From NCBI RefSeq assembly GCF_900187135.1, contig NZ_LT906443.1, forward strand, positions 1,736,001 to 1,800,000: DNA of 64,000 bases, written 5' to 3'. Shown in pieces: positions 45,486-55,051 of this stretch. The stretch's first letter is position 1; each line of letters begins with the position of its first letter. This stretch comes from Corynebacterium ulcerans (lineage in GTDB: Bacteria; Actinomycetota; Actinomycetes; Mycobacteriales; Mycobacteriaceae). The position numbers were made by a program, and so were the translations under genes. The notes under the pieces are model-generated. The model saw only the letters and a program-made list of their open reading frames with translations. It was not told the DNA's origin and ran no database searches.

Positions 45486-46565
45486 TTACTTGTTAAAAGC
45501 ACGCTCGAACGTAGGCCAAGAAGCGCGAAGGTCGTCCTGCCAGTAGCTCCAGGAGTGGGTACCGGTGTTGCGCATGTTGAAATCAGCTGGGATGTTCAAG
45601 GACTTCAAGCGGACCTTGAGGTCGTTGGTGCACATGTTAGTTCCAGCTTCGATGAGGCCACCCTCTACCACTACAGCGGTAAGACCAGCGGAAGCGACTG
45701 CCGGGTCGAGTCCAGCATAGCGAGGGTTAGCCAAGGTGTCATGTCCACCTGCGACGCCGCTGGCGTTGGAGACGTAGATTTCCGTGCCACGGAGATCCTC
45801 AGCCATCACAACTGCATCGTTGTAACGGTTGTAGTCAGAACCCATGGGGCCCCACATCTGCTCAGGAGTTGCGTTGCCGCGTTGCAGAGTCAGTCGCAGG
45901 AACTGATAAGCCATGGGAGTAGAGGTAGCTGCACAGCCAGAGAAAGAACCTACTGCATCGTAGAAGCCCTTGGCATGCTCAGCGAGGAGTAGCGAGCTGG
46001 TTGCGGACATAGACATGCCGACGATAGCGCGCTTGTTATTTGCTTTAAGCATGGACTCCATCGGTCCGGGAAGCTCTTTGGTAAGGAAGGTCTCCCACTT
46101 TTGCTTGCCGCCTAGGGAAGCGTTCTCTGAAACCCAGTCAGTGTAATAGGAGAACTTACCTGCCATAGGGACGACAACGTTGACGTCCTTCTCCTTGTAG
46201 AAGTTCATCGCATCGGTCTGCATGACCCAGTTCGCGCGGCCTTCTCCGCCATCGCCACCGTTAAGGAGGTAAACAGTTGGGCGGTTAGGGCTCGAAGCTT
46301 TGAGGACTACCATCGGAATGTTGCGGTTCATGGATGGGGAATGTGCCCATGCCTCAACCAAGCGATCGTTGTCGAGCTTCTCTCGCCATACCGGGCTAAT
46401 GTCAGGGGTTGCACCAAAGTGAACGTCTGCTAGAGCTGTGCCGTTGCTGATCTGTGCGGGAGTCTTCTCCGCTGCGCCGGCAGCAGGTGCGACGGCCGTG
46501 CCGAGAAGGCTAACGGTAGCTGCAGTAGCAACCGAGAAGGCTGCGATCGACCGAAGGAACTTCAT
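45486..46565 (-). CDS. Secreted corynomycolyltransferase (antigen 85-like)
   Basis: The 359-residue protein carries a signal peptide (1-31, cut near AGA-AEK). The esterase-D type fold has the nucleophile in GMSMS (Ser185), and the C-terminal His is in GTHSWSYW. Such enzymes move corynomycolic acid among trehalose, arabinogalactan and mycomembrane proteins. The start ATG 46565 was chosen because it begins the signal peptide; the upstream in-frame ATG encodes hydrophilic sequence. The small peptide gene diverges from it, in line with a joint role at the outer membrane: some mycolyltransferases acylate small porins. Confidence 0.92.
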   Translation of the reverse strand: MKFLRSIAAFSVATAATVSLLGTAVAPAAGAAEKTPAQISNGTALADVHFGATPDISPVWREKLDNDRLVEAWAHSPSMNRNIPMVVLKASSPNRPTVYLLNGGDGGEGRANWVMQTDAMNFYKEKDVNVVVPMAGKFSYYTDWVSENASLGGKQKWETFLTKELPGPMESMLKANNKRAIVGMSMSATSSLLLAEHAKGFYDAVGSFSGCAATSTPMAYQFLRLTLQRGNATPEQMWGPMGSDYNRYNDAVVMAEDLRGTEIYVSNASGVAGGHDTLANPRYAGLDPAVASAGLTAVVVEGGLIEAGTNMCTNDLKVRLKSLNIPADFNMRNTGTHSWSYWQDDLRASWPTFERAFNK

Positions 46566-46965
46566 ACTGCTTTTTCTTCCTTGTTTTTCTATCCAGTTAG
46601 TGGGCAAATGGAAGGATATGCTTTTCGACGCTCGCCATTGCCCGAGAGCCTGCTGGCGTCAACATTTACATCGTTTTCTTCACGTAGAACGTTAACAGGT
46701 TCCTGTGTGGTGGGGTAGTAGCCAGCCCCAAATAAAACCAGTTTTTTGCACAAAAACGCGTGATGCCCACAACATTTTGTGAGATTTTTCTAAGCATTGG
46801 GCAAGGCTGCGCTATATGTCATATTAGTTGGAAGGTTGCTCTGGGAAGGGCTGCTTAATGTTATTTTGAATCGTTCAAAGGCGACGGAAACGGGTGTTTA
46901 GGCTTACACTCTGATTGTCACTTTTGTTCTTCCAGACTTTTTCAAGCGAAAAGGATGTAACTTTT
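46566..46965. other. Divergent promoter region, mycolyltransferase and small peptide
   Basis: 400 bases without a gene. TACACT at 46905-46910 may be the -10 of the small peptide gene, giving a leader of about 50 bases. Promoter of the mycolyltransferase gene must be at the left end. I see no further motif with confidence. Confidence 0.45.
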
Positions 46966-47100
46966 ATGGAAAAGATCGCTGCTTTTTTCAGCAATCCACT
47001 CGGCTCTATCCAGGCCTTCATTAACGAGGCTATTGGTGCCACTGTGCAGGCAGGTTCTGCAGGCTTGAGCAACTTCTGGCACCTGATTGGACTGCTTTAA
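46966..47100 (+). CDS. Small mycomembrane peptide, PorA/PorH-like candidate
   Basis: A 44-residue product beginning MEKIAAFFSNPLGSIQAF and ending FWHLIGLL. It has no signal peptide, no Cys and no charged tail, and would form amphipathic helices. This is the profile of the tiny channel peptides PorA and PorH of C. glutamicum; from memory PorA also starts ME and ends with LIGLLG. AAGGA lies ten bases before the ATG and a clear terminator follows, so it is an independently expressed short gene. The divergent neighbour is a mycolyltransferase, and mycolylation on Ser is required by such porins. Homology is not proven. Confidence 0.65.
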   Translation: MEKIAAFFSNPLGSIQAFINEAIGATVQAGSAGLSNFWHLIGLL

Positions 47101-47116
47101 TCAAAATTCACCTGTA

Positions 47117-47167
47117 ATAACGCAAGCCGGGAACTGCGCAGCAACGTTCGGGGCTTGCGTTATTTTT
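47117..47167 (+). terminator. Terminator after small peptide gene
   Basis: ATAACGCAAGCC pairs with GGCTTGCGTTAT around 23 bases, followed by TTTTT. Confidence 0.85.
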
Positions 47168-47382
47168 CTGCCTGTGGGGAGGTTGCTCGTGATTCTTCAC
47201 AAGCCCTTGCACATGGGGTACTGCGGGGGAAGCTGAGGCTGGAGGTCTCACATTTCGGGGTAGGGCAATCGGGGTATTGTGGCCGCGTAAATGTGGTTTT
47301 TTTATTCGACGGAATGAGTCTGACTCGGTAAAGGTGAGCTACTACACGACATTTTGGATAGAGACACGTATTCTAGAGACTT

Positions 47383-48792
47383 GTGACTGAACATTATGAC
47401 GTTGTAGTACTCGGCGCTGGCCCTGGTGGCTATGTCGCCGCCATCCGCGCAGCCCAGCTCGGCAAGAAAGTCGCCGTGGTTGAAAAGCAGTACTGGGGAG
47501 GTGTCTGCCTCAACGTTGGATGTATCCCGTCCAAAGCTTTGCTCAAGAACGCTGAGGTCGCGCACATCTTTAACCATGAGGCAAAGACCTTTGGTATCTC
47601 CGGTGATGTTTCTTTTGACTTCGGTGTCGCGCACAAGCGTTCCCGCAAGGTTTCTTCGGGAATCGTCAAGGGCGTTCACTATTTGATGAAGAAGAACAAG
47701 ATCACTGAGATCGATGGACTTGGTAGTTTCAAAGACGCTAAAACGATTGAAATCTCCGAGGGCAAAGATGCAGGAAAGACCGTTACGTTTGACGATTGCA
47801 TCATTGCGACAGGATCCGTCGTTCGCTCTCTTCCTGGCGTAAAAATCGGTGGAAACATTGTTTCCTTTGAAGAGCAGATCCTCAAGGAAGAAGCACCTAA
47901 ATCCATGGTCATCGTTGGCGCAGGCGCCATCGGCATGGAATTTGCGTACGTTCTTGCCAACTACGGTGTAGAGATCACCATCGTGGAATTCATGGATCGT
48001 GTACTTCCTAACGAGGACGCAGACGTTTCCAAGGAGATCGCTAAGCAGTACAAGAAGCTTGGCGTAAAGCTCCTCACCGGCCACAAGACTACTGCCATCC
48101 GCGATAACGGCAATGGCGTAGAGGTGGATGTGGAGTCTAAAGATGGCTCTAAGTCGGAGACCATCAAGGCAGAACGCGTCATGGTTTCCATCGGTTTCGC
48201 GCCACGCGTGGAAGGCTACGGCTTGGAGAACACTGGCGTAAAGCTCACTGAGCGTGGCGCTATTCAGATCGACGACTTCATGCGTACGAACGTTGACCAC
48301 ATCTACGCTATTGGCGATGTAACCGCGAAACTGCAGTTAGCGCATGTCGCTGAGGCACAAGGCGTTGTGGCGGCCGAGACCATCGCTGGTGCAGAGACCC
48401 AAGAGCTGGGCGACTACATGATGATGCCTCGCGCTACTTTCTGTAACCCGCAGGTAGCTTCCTTCGGATACACCGAGGAACAGGCCAAGGAGAAGTTCGC
48501 TGGCCGGGAAATCAAGTCTGCTACGTTCCCGTTCTCAGCTAACGGCAAGGCACAGGGCCTCGGAGAGTCCGCTGGCTTTGTCAAGATTGTTGCGGATGCG
48601 GAATTCGGAGAGCTTCTTGGTGCTCACATGGTGGGCGCAAACGTCTCTGAGCTGCTGCCAGAACTCACGTTGGCTCAGCGCTTTGACCTGACGGCTGAGG
48701 AAATCGGACGCAACGTTCACACTCACCCGACCCTGTCTGAAGCGATGAAAGAGGCCGCAGAAGGCATCATGGGACACATGATTAACCTGTAA
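47383..48792 (+). CDS. lpd: Dihydrolipoamide dehydrogenase
   Basis: The 469-residue flavoprotein re-oxidises lipoamide in the pyruvate and 2-oxoglutarate dehydrogenase complexes. FAD-binding [10 protein letters not shown] is at 11-20, the redox-active pair C42/C47 is in [13 protein letters not shown], the NAD-binding [13 protein letters not shown] follows, and the C-terminal HTHPTLSEA supplies the catalytic His. GTG start; TATTCT lies eight bases before it, which suggests leaderless transcription. It is placed beside ramB and sdhCAB, as in C. glutamicum. Confidence 0.96.
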   Translation: MTEHYDVVVLGAGPGGYVAAIRAAQLGKKVAVVEKQYWGGVCLNVGCIPSKALLKNAEVAHIFNHEAKTFGISGDVSFDFGVAHKRSRKVSSGIVKGVHYLMKKNKITEIDGLGSFKDAKTIEISEGKDAGKTVTFDDCIIATGSVVRSLPGVKIGGNIVSFEEQILKEEAPKSMVIVGAGAIGMEFAYVLANYGVEITIVEFMDRVLPNEDADVSKEIAKQYKKLGVKLLTGHKTTAIRDNGNGVEVDVESKDGSKSETIKAERVMVSIGFAPRVEGYGLENTGVKLTERGAIQIDDFMRTNVDHIYAIGDVTAKLQLAHVAEAQGVVAAETIAGAETQELGDYMMMPRATFCNPQVASFGYTEEQAKEKFAGREIKSATFPFSANGKAQGLGESAGFVKIVADAEFGELLGAHMVGANVSELLPELTLAQRFDLTAEEIGRNVHTHPTLSEAMKEAAEGIMGHMINL

Positions 48793-48808
48793 CAGCTAAG
48801 TGGCTTAT

Positions 48809-48848
48809 AACCCCAGGCTTGCAGAAAAAGATCTGCGACCTGGGGTTT
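48809..48848. terminator. Bidirectional terminator, lpd and ramB
   Basis: AACCCCAGGCTTGCAGA pairs with TCTGCGACCTGGGGTT with small mismatches between converging genes. Confidence 0.82.
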
Positions 48849-48864
48849 AGCTATGGGATCTGTA

Positions 48865-50292
48865 TCAGTATGGTGCCACGGAGGACGTGTGGGCGTCGAT
48901 AGCAATGAGCTTATTGACTGCGGGGAAAGCTCGTTGTGCACAGTCCTCGCGGGTGCATACGCGACAACCTGCCCCGATAGGGACTGCGTTGGCAAAAGTT
49001 TTTACGTCGAGGCCGTGGGCATAAACAGTACGTGCTGCGTGACGTGCCTCGCACCCCAAGCCGATGGAAAACATTTTTCCTGTTTCCCCAAAGCGTCCCT
49101 GGTGATGCCGCACTGTCCGCGCAACCCAGAGATAGTTGCGTCCGTCGGGCATTTGCGCCAGCTGTCGCATGATGGTGCCGGGGCTGGTAAAGGTCTCGTA
49201 GACATTCCATAGCGGGCACGTGCCGCCAGCATGGGTGAAGTGGAACCCTGTAGCGGATTGACGCTTGGAAATGTTGCCGGCGCGATCCACGCGGACAAAG
49301 GTGAAGGGGATGCCTCGCAGGTTAGGGCGCTGCAATGTTGAGAGCCTGTGGCATATAGTCTCGTAACCGACTCCAAACATCTGACATAAGTACTCAATGT
49401 CGTAGCCGGAACGCTCTGCTTCGGAATGGAACATTCGGTAAGGCAGCATGACAGCTGCCGCGAAATAAGAAGCGATGCCACGCCGGGCTAGGGTGCGTGC
49501 CTCCGTGGATGTGAAGTAGGCGTCGGCGAGGAGGGCGTCGATACGCTCGTTGGCCTCCAAGAAAGCAAGCTCTGTGGCAAGTCGAAAAGCACGTTGACCA
49601 GTGATGAGTCGGGTGGACAAAGTGAGTACCCGGGTGTGGGTGTCAAAGTGATGCAGGGTGCTTCCGATGTCTATTCCGGCTTTAATGGTGACCCCGTGCC
49701 GGGATTCCAAGCGATCTATGAGCGTTGCTTCGTTGGCGCGAATATTGAAAGTGGTGATACCTAACTCGGCGGAGATTGCCTCGGCAGTATGGTCAAGCTC
49801 ATCGAGATAATTTTGACGCGCGTAGAAGAAGTCGCGAACTTCATCGTGAGGCATGGAAAGAGCTTCTGAAATTGCTTGGGTTTCATCGAGACTATTGACC
49901 AAGCGGACATCTGTGGCTGCCGAGAGCTTGTCACGGACATTGCGATAACGACGATGCATTTCCACGACGGCACGAGCTATATCGGGATGATGATCTACTA
50001 GGTCAGAGAGTTCTTGTAGGTCGATATCCTCGGGGCATAGCTCCTTATCCAGCATGACGTCATGGACTTCTGCCAGGAGTCGTGAATCATCATCTTTGGA
50101 AAAGAATGTGGCGTCGACGCCAAAGACTTCGGTGATTCGGTGGAGCACGGGAAGAGTGAGGGGCCTGACATCGTGCTCAATTTGGTTGACATAGCTTGCG
50201 GAAAGTTCAAGCGTGCCGGCTAAATTAGCCTGGCTGAGGCCACGCTCTTTACGCAGCTGCCGCAGCCGCGAACCAACGTATGTCTTGCTCAT
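48865..50292 (-). CDS. ramB: Transcriptional regulator RamB
   Basis: The 475-residue protein has an N-terminal XRE-type helix-turn-helix ([29 protein letters not shown], residues 8-36), a central region of the ImmA/IrrE-associated (DUF955) kind and a C-terminal domain with several Cys (CREDCAQ-type, near 450). This is RamB, which represses acetate and glyoxylate-cycle genes and influences sdh and pyruvate dehydrogenase genes in C. glutamicum. Start ATG 50292 is chosen because it begins the HTH domain; the frame extends upstream without similarity. It is divergent from sdhC. Confidence 0.93.
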   Translation of the reverse strand: MSKTYVGSRLRQLRKERGLSQANLAGTLELSASYVNQIEHDVRPLTLPVLHRITEVFGVDATFFSKDDDSRLLAEVHDVMLDKELCPEDIDLQELSDLVDHHPDIARAVVEMHRRYRNVRDKLSAATDVRLVNSLDETQAISEALSMPHDEVRDFFYARQNYLDELDHTAEAISAELGITTFNIRANEATLIDRLESRHGVTIKAGIDIGSTLHHFDTHTRVLTLSTRLITGQRAFRLATELAFLEANERIDALLADAYFTSTEARTLARRGIASYFAAAVMLPYRMFHSEAERSGYDIEYLCQMFGVGYETICHRLSTLQRPNLRGIPFTFVRVDRAGNISKRQSATGFHFTHAGGTCPLWNVYETFTSPGTIMRQLAQMPDGRNYLWVARTVRHHQGRFGETGKMFSIGLGCEARHAARTVYAHGLDVKTFANAVPIGAGCRVCTREDCAQRAFPAVNKLIAIDAHTSSVAPY

Positions 50293-50636
50293 GGACTTAA
50301 AGGATACGTGAGCAAGTTCACCGAGGGGATATATTTGTTGGTTTTGGGTACCAACAGACACTTGCGTTTACGTGGGTAACAAATTGTGGTTGTGTGCTTA
50401 CGGTTGGATTTGCGGACTCTTAATGGCTGTAATGTGGCACTGGCCTTGCTAAATGACTATCAGAGGGGTGCTCGCATGGTTGATAAAAGTACGCATTTTG
50501 GATGACGCCGAATAGGTGTGAATGGGTGTTGATAAAAAGTTAAAAATCCAATGCAATATATCTCATAGGTGTCGTCTTGCGCTCGGGTGAAAAGGCCGGT
50601 AGGAGCGCCCTTTTGGACGTTATGGAGGGCTGCTTT

Positions 50637-50655
50637 TTAAGTCAGGCTATCCTAA
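50637..50655. promoter_or_regulatory. DtxR-like box upstream of sdhCAB
   Basis: TTAAGTCAGGCTATCCTAA agrees with the DtxR consensus (TWAGGTWAGSCTWACCTWA) at 16 of 19 positions. It is 112 bases before sdhC. DtxR-type iron control of succinate dehydrogenase, an iron-rich enzyme, makes biological sense. Confidence 0.5.
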
Positions 50656-50684
50656 ATTGCAGGTAAGTGGGCATTTTTATGCTA

Positions 50685-50700
50685 TGTGAGGGGGGTCACC
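50685..50700. promoter_or_regulatory. GlxR-like operator upstream of sdhCAB
   Basis: TGTGAGGGGGGTCACC has both half-sites TGTGA and TCAC at the right spacing, lacking only the central TA and the last A. sdhCAB is a known GlxR target in C. glutamicum. It lies 66 bases before the ATG. Confidence 0.6.
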
Positions 50701-50766
50701 ATAGGTTGTGGTAAGTGGTTTATCCATGGCGGTGGGTCGTAAAGTTAATACGACACTGGAGGTGCC

Positions 50767-51525
50767 ATGACTGTAAATAACATCGACCGTGACGCAATCG
50801 CGCACGGCAAAATCACTGAAAAGCCGCTACGTGAGCGGCCAAAGTACCCGACCTGGGCACTGAAGCTCACTATGGCCGTCACTGGCCTAATCTTCTGCTT
50901 CTTTGTGGTCTTCCACATGGTCGGAAACCTTAAAGTTTTCTTGCCGTTCTATGAGGACGGTACGCATCCGATCGACGTTTATGGCGAGTGGTTGCGCAAC
51001 CTTCTTTATCCGCTCTTCCCGCACGGTGCATTCCTGTGGCTGTTCCGCATTACGTTGCTTCTCTGCATCGTTTTACACATCTACGGCGCATTTGCACTCA
51101 TCGGCCGTTCGAGCCGTTCTCGCGGTAAGTTCCGTCGCACCAACCTCATGGGTGGCATGAATTCCTTTACCACTCGCACGATGTTGGTAACAGGCATCAT
51201 TTTGCTTGCATTCATCGTCTTCCACATCTTGGACTTGACTGTTGGTGCTACACCGGCTGCCTCCGAGGTGTTTGAGCACGGTCATATTTACGCCAATATG
51301 GTGGCAAGTTTTAGCCGTTGGCCCGTCACTATCTTCTACATCATTGCGATGCTGACACTCTTCATGCACCTGTCGCACGGTATTTGGCTTGCCGCAAGCG
51401 ACTTGGGCGTCACCGGTAAGCGTTGGCGTGCAATCATTCTCTTCCTCGCTTACCTCGTTCCCGCAATCGTAATGATTGGCAACATCGCAATTCCGCTGTC
51501 TATCGCATGCGGCTGGATCAGCTAG
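50767..51525 (+). CDS. sdhC: Succinate dehydrogenase cytochrome b subunit
   Basis: The 252-residue membrane subunit has five hydrophobic helices (about 38-62, 95-118, 140-160, 183-205, 225-248) and His residues in FHMVGNLK, LHIYGA, FHILDLT and HLSHGIW that would ligate two b hemes. This is the single-subunit type used with menaquinone (as in C. glutamicum and Bacillus). It is the first gene of sdhCAB; sdhA begins 19 bases after it. Confidence 0.95.
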   Translation: MTVNNIDRDAIAHGKITEKPLRERPKYPTWALKLTMAVTGLIFCFFVVFHMVGNLKVFLPFYEDGTHPIDVYGEWLRNLLYPLFPHGAFLWLFRITLLLCIVLHIYGAFALIGRSSRSRGKFRRTNLMGGMNSFTTRTMLVTGIILLAFIVFHILDLTVGATPAASEVFEHGHIYANMVASFSRWPVTIFYIIAMLTLFMHLSHGIWLAASDLGVTGKRWRAIILFLAYLVPAIVMIGNIAIPLSIACGWIS

Positions 51526-51544
51526 GACGAAAAGGTAATAACTA

Positions 51545-53560
51545 ATGAGCATTAACTCTGAAACCGCTACTCGCCCTGAGTTCACCCAGCCAGCCTCCAT
51601 CGTCGATGGCGTGAAACTGGGCAGCATCCTTGAGTCCAATGAGCCCAAGGGTGTTCCTACCAAGGACATGTGGGAGTACCAGAAAGACCACATGAACCTG
51701 GTCTCCCCCCTGAACCGTCGTAAGTTCACGGTTCTTGTTGTGGGAACTGGCCTTTCCGGTGGTGGCGCTGCTGCTGCCCTCGGCGAGCTGGGATACAACG
51801 TTAAAGTCTTCACTTACCACGATGCTCCTCGTCGTGCGCACTCTATTGCTGCGCAGGGTGGCGTGAACTCCGCCCGTGGCAAGAAAGTGGATAACGACGG
51901 CGCTTACCGCCATGTGAAAGACACCGTGAAGGGCGGCGACTACCGTTGTCGCGAATCTGATTGTTGGCGCCTGGCGTACGAATCCGTACGCGTCATCGAT
52001 CATATGAATGCTATCGGTGCACCTTTCGCCCGTGAGTATGGCGGAACCCTAGCTACCCGTTCCTTCGGTGGTGTGCAGGTTTCCCGCACGTACTACACGC
52101 GTGGTCAAACAGGCCAGCAGCTTCAGCTATCTGGCGCAGCTGCGCTGCAGCGTCAGATTGGTCTTGGAACCGTAGAGATCTTCACGCATGCAGACATGCA
52201 TGACTTGATCATCACCGAGGAAAACGGCAAGAAAACTTGCCGCGGTATCGTCACTCGTAACCTGATCACTGGTGAGCTCACACCTCACACAGGCCACGCA
52301 GTCATCTTGGCTACTGGCGGTTACGGCAACGTTTATCACATGTCTACGCTGGCTAAGAACTCCAATGCATCGGCAATGATGCGTGCGTACGACCTCGGCG
52401 CTTATCTTGCTTCTCCGTCGTTCATCCAGTTCCACCCGACCGGACTTCCGGTCAACTCGGAATGGCAGTCGAAGACGATCTTGATGTCTGAGTCTTTGCG
52501 TAACGACGGCCGCATCTGGTCCCCAATCGAGCCCAAAGACGATCGCGACCCCAACACGATCCCCGAAGAAGAGCGCGATTACTTCCTGGAGCGCCGTTAC
52601 CCGGCATTCGGTAACCTCGTGCCTCGCGACGTGGCATCGCGTGCTATTTCTCAGCAGATCAACAAGGGACTCGGCGTTGGGCCTCTGCACAACTCCGCAT
52701 ACCTGGACTTCCGTGATGCAATTGAGCGTCTGGGTGAGAACACGATCCGTGAGCGCTACTCCAACCTCTTCCAGATGTATGAAGAGGCAATCGGCGAGAA
52801 CCCGTTCAAGGCTCCGATGCGTATTGCACCGACCTGCCACTTCACCATGGGCGGTCTGTGGACGGACTTCAACGAGATGACCTCCATCGACGGTCTCTTT
52901 GCCGCCGGTGAGTGCTCCTGGACTTACCACGGTGCAAACCGTCTGGGTGCTAACTCCTTGCTTTCTGCTTCTGTTGATGGCTGGTTCACCTTGCCATTTA
53001 CCATTCCGAACTACTTGGCTAACCACCTTGGAGAAGCCAAGCTGCCTGAGGACGCTCCTGAAGCAGTAGCAGCAGTCGCCCGAGCTCAGGCTCGTATTGA
53101 CAAGCTCATGAACATCAAGGGCGATGACCCTCATGGCCCTGAGTACTACCACCGCCAGCTAGGCGATATCCTCTACTTCTCTTGTGGCGTTGCCCGCAAC
53201 ATCGAAGACCTGAAGGCCGGCATTGAGAATATCCGGAAGCTCCGTAAGGAATTCTGGGCGAACCTCCGCATTACCGGCGAGGCAGAGGAAATGAACCAGG
53301 TTCTTGAGTACGCATGTCGCGTAGCAGACTACATCGACCTCGGCGAGCTCATGTGCGTTGACGCACTCGACCGCGACGAGTCCTGTGGTGCGCACTTCCG
53401 TGACGATCACCTTTCTCCTGAAGGTGAAGCGGAGCGTGACGACGATAACTGGTGCTTCGTTTCTGCATGGGAGCCAGGCGCGCATGAAAACGAGTTCATT
53501 CGCCATGCTGAGCCACTCACGTTCGAATCGATCCCGCTGATGACAAGGAACTACAAGTAA
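51545..53560 (+). CDS. sdhA: Succinate dehydrogenase flavoprotein subunit
   Basis: The 671-residue subunit holds FAD: GTGLSGGGAAAALGELG at about 57-73, the flavin-attachment segment around RAHSIAAQGGVN with its His, and the catalytic region HFTMGGLWTD and HGANRLGANS further on. It oxidises succinate to fumarate in the TCA cycle. Its TAA stop overlaps sdhB start by one base. A long open frame exists antisense to it and is explained by codon bias. Confidence 0.97.
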   Translation: MSINSETATRPEFTQPASIVDGVKLGSILESNEPKGVPTKDMWEYQKDHMNLVSPLNRRKFTVLVVGTGLSGGGAAAALGELGYNVKVFTYHDAPRRAHSIAAQGGVNSARGKKVDNDGAYRHVKDTVKGGDYRCRESDCWRLAYESVRVIDHMNAIGAPFAREYGGTLATRSFGGVQVSRTYYTRGQTGQQLQLSGAAALQRQIGLGTVEIFTHADMHDLIITEENGKKTCRGIVTRNLITGELTPHTGHAVILATGGYGNVYHMSTLAKNSNASAMMRAYDLGAYLASPSFIQFHPTGLPVNSEWQSKTILMSESLRNDGRIWSPIEPKDDRDPNTIPEEERDYFLERRYPAFGNLVPRDVASRAISQQINKGLGVGPLHNSAYLDFRDAIERLGENTIRERYSNLFQMYEEAIGENPFKAPMRIAPTCHFTMGGLWTDFNEMTSIDGLFAAGECSWTYHGANRLGANSLLSASVDGWFTLPFTIPNYLANHLGEAKLPEDAPEAVAAVARAQARIDKLMNIKGDDPHGPEYYHRQLGDILYFSCGVARNIEDLKAGIENIRKLRKEFWANLRITGEAEEMNQVLEYACRVADYIDLGELMCVDALDRDESCGAHFRDDHLSPEGEAERDDDNWCFVSAWEPGAHENEFIRHAEPLTFESIPLMTRNYK

Positions 53561-54309
53561 TGAAACTCCATCTTGAAATTTGGCGTCAGGCCGGTCCTAA
53601 CAGCGAAGGTCATTTCGAGTCCATCGACGTCGAAGACGCCGTAGCACAGATGTCGATCCTTGAGCTTCTGGACCACGTCAATACAGGCTTGGTTGAAGAA
53701 GGCAAAGAGCCTTTCGTCTTCGCCTCTGACTGCCGTGAAGGCATCTGTGGCACCTGTGGCCTGCTGGTTAACGGCCGACCACATGGCTTGGACAAGAACA
53801 AGCCTTCCTGCCAGCAGCGCCTCGATCACGTGGCAGACGGCTCGACCCTAAAGATTGAGCCTTTCCGTTCTGCTGCTTACCCTGTGATCAAGGACCTTGC
53901 GGTTGATCGCTCGGCTCTTGACCGCGTGATGCAAAAGGGTGGCTACGTTTCCATCAACGCAGGCACGGCTCCTGATGCGGACACTATTTACCAGAACCAT
54001 GAGAAGGCTGAGCTTGCTCTTGACCATGCTGCATGCATTGGTTGTGGTGCCTGCGTGGCTGCCTGCCCCAACGGCGCAGCACACCTGTTCACCGGAGCAA
54101 AGCTTGTTCACCTTGCTCTTATGCCTTTGGGTCGTGAAGAGCGCGGCAAGCGTGCCCGCAATATGATTGATGAGCTTGAAACCAACTTTGGTCACTGCTC
54201 GTTGTACGGCGAGTGCGCTGATGTCTGCCCGGCAGGTATTCCGCTGTCCGCTGTTGCGGCTATTAACAAGGAGCGTGCCCGCGCTTTCTTCCGCGGTAAG
54301 GACGACTAA
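53560..54309 (+). CDS. sdhB: Succinate dehydrogenase iron-sulfur subunit
   Basis: The 249-residue subunit has the [2Fe-2S] ligands in SDCREGICGTCGLLVNG plus a later Cys in PSCQQRL, and the [4Fe-4S]/[3Fe-4S] ligands in CIGCGACVAACPNG and CSLYGECADVCPAGI. It passes electrons from FAD to the SdhC quinone site. This three-cluster pattern is normal. Last enzyme gene of the operon; a small membrane-protein gene follows at 60 bases. Confidence 0.96.
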   Translation: MKLHLEIWRQAGPNSEGHFESIDVEDAVAQMSILELLDHVNTGLVEEGKEPFVFASDCREGICGTCGLLVNGRPHGLDKNKPSCQQRLDHVADGSTLKIEPFRSAAYPVIKDLAVDRSALDRVMQKGGYVSINAGTAPDADTIYQNHEKAELALDHAACIGCGACVAACPNGAAHLFTGAKLVHLALMPLGREERGKRARNMIDELETNFGHCSLYGECADVCPAGIPLSAVAAINKERARAFFRGKDD

Positions 54310-54369
54310 GCTAAGGTTTAACGCAACGAGCTGGCTCACTCAAAAGGGAAAAATTTAGAAAGGCACATT

Positions 54370-54720
54370 ATGTCTCATTCAGCACCTGCGACGCAGGAGA
54401 CTGCGGGATACCCAGTTTTCGAGGGACGCATGCACTACATCGATGGCTACGATCCCGCGAGCCTTTGGGCACCGCATTCGTCGCTTCAGCGTACTAGTAC
54501 GTGGGTGGGCATGGGTGCCATTCTTGTTTCCCTCGCAGGATTCGGCGCGCTGATCTTTGGCTTGGGTGCTGCTTCTGTAGGCAGCCAGGAATCCTGGGCT
54601 ACTTATGTCATTATCGGTGCGGTTCTAGGCTTTGCTCTGCTTATCGGTGGCTTTGTGTTGGTCCACCGTGGGCGTCGCAACTACCGTCAGTATCGCGCTG
54701 AAACCGGTCGCATGAACTAA
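54370..54720 (+). CDS. Small membrane protein downstream of sdhB
   Basis: A 116-residue protein with an N-terminal soluble part (EGRMHYIDGYDPASLWAPH) and two membrane helices at about 45-65 and 75-100, then a basic end. AGAAAGG precedes the ATG. The gene position after sdhCAB is conserved in corynebacteria, as I recall, but no role is known; membership in the same transcript suggests a respiratory connection. Confidence 0.7.
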   Translation: MSHSAPATQETAGYPVFEGRMHYIDGYDPASLWAPHSSLQRTSTWVGMGAILVSLAGFGALIFGLGAASVGSQESWATYVIIGAVLGFALLIGGFVLVHRGRRNYRQYRAETGRMN

Positions 54721-54743
54721 GCGTTCGCGACACCTCCATTAAC

Positions 54744-54780
54744 AAAGGCTCCGATATCCCCTGGGGAAGTCGGAGCCTTT
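54744..54780 (+). terminator. Terminator of sdhCAB operon
   Basis: AAAGGCTCCGA pairs with TCGGAGCCTTT around 15 bases, 24 bases after the last gene of the operon. Confidence 0.85.
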
Positions 54781-54807
54781 GTGTATCCGCGATTAATATC
54801 CAAAACT

Positions 54808-55049
54808 ATGAATGATAAACGGGGAAAAGTGTTATGGATACTTATGACGTTGGCCGCGACCCTGATCGGTATTAATTACATTGTGGCCGGATGGAATGCA
54901 CTATAGGACTCCAGCAAAGTCTGGTCTTTCGGGCTCAAGGGCGCGAGCATCCTCCAACGCCGTACCTCAAGCAATTCGGCCTCTATAACTGGGGCGCCTT
55001 TGGCGTGCTCTGGGCGAACTGGCTACCGGCTGGGGTGAACAGTACGGGA
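54808..55049 (+). pseudogene. Decayed small membrane-protein gene
   Basis: An ATG at 54808 opens 32 codons (MNDKRGKVLWILMTLAATLI...) with one membrane helix and ends at TAG 54904-54906. Past the stop the same frame continues DSSKVWSFGLKGASIL, and another frame then carries YLKQFGLYNWGAFGVLWANW up to a stop near 55052. The hydrophobic, aromatic-rich pieces in two frames resemble one former protein broken by a nonsense codon and a frameshift. Alternatively the 32-residue peptide alone is a real microprotein. Confidence 0.4.
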
Positions 55050-55051
55050 TA

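Larger units (their letters stand above)
50293..50766. other. ramB-sdhC control region
   Basis: A 474-base divergent regulatory region. Besides the DtxR-like box and the GlxR-like site listed separately, it holds the sdhC ribosome binding site GGAGG five bases before the ATG. No small gene was found. Confidence 0.6.

Noticed and set aside
47210..47250. GlxR site upstream of lpd (CGTGATTCTTCACA)
   Set aside because: The half-sites are four bases apart instead of six.
47302..48300. 332-codon open frame antisense to lpd
   Set aside because: It lies opposite a certain lpd gene and shows no family features; long antisense frames are expected from the codon bias.
52127..53152. 341-codon open frame antisense to sdhA
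   Set aside because: Opposite a certain sdhA, no recognisable domain, composition as expected from a shadow frame.
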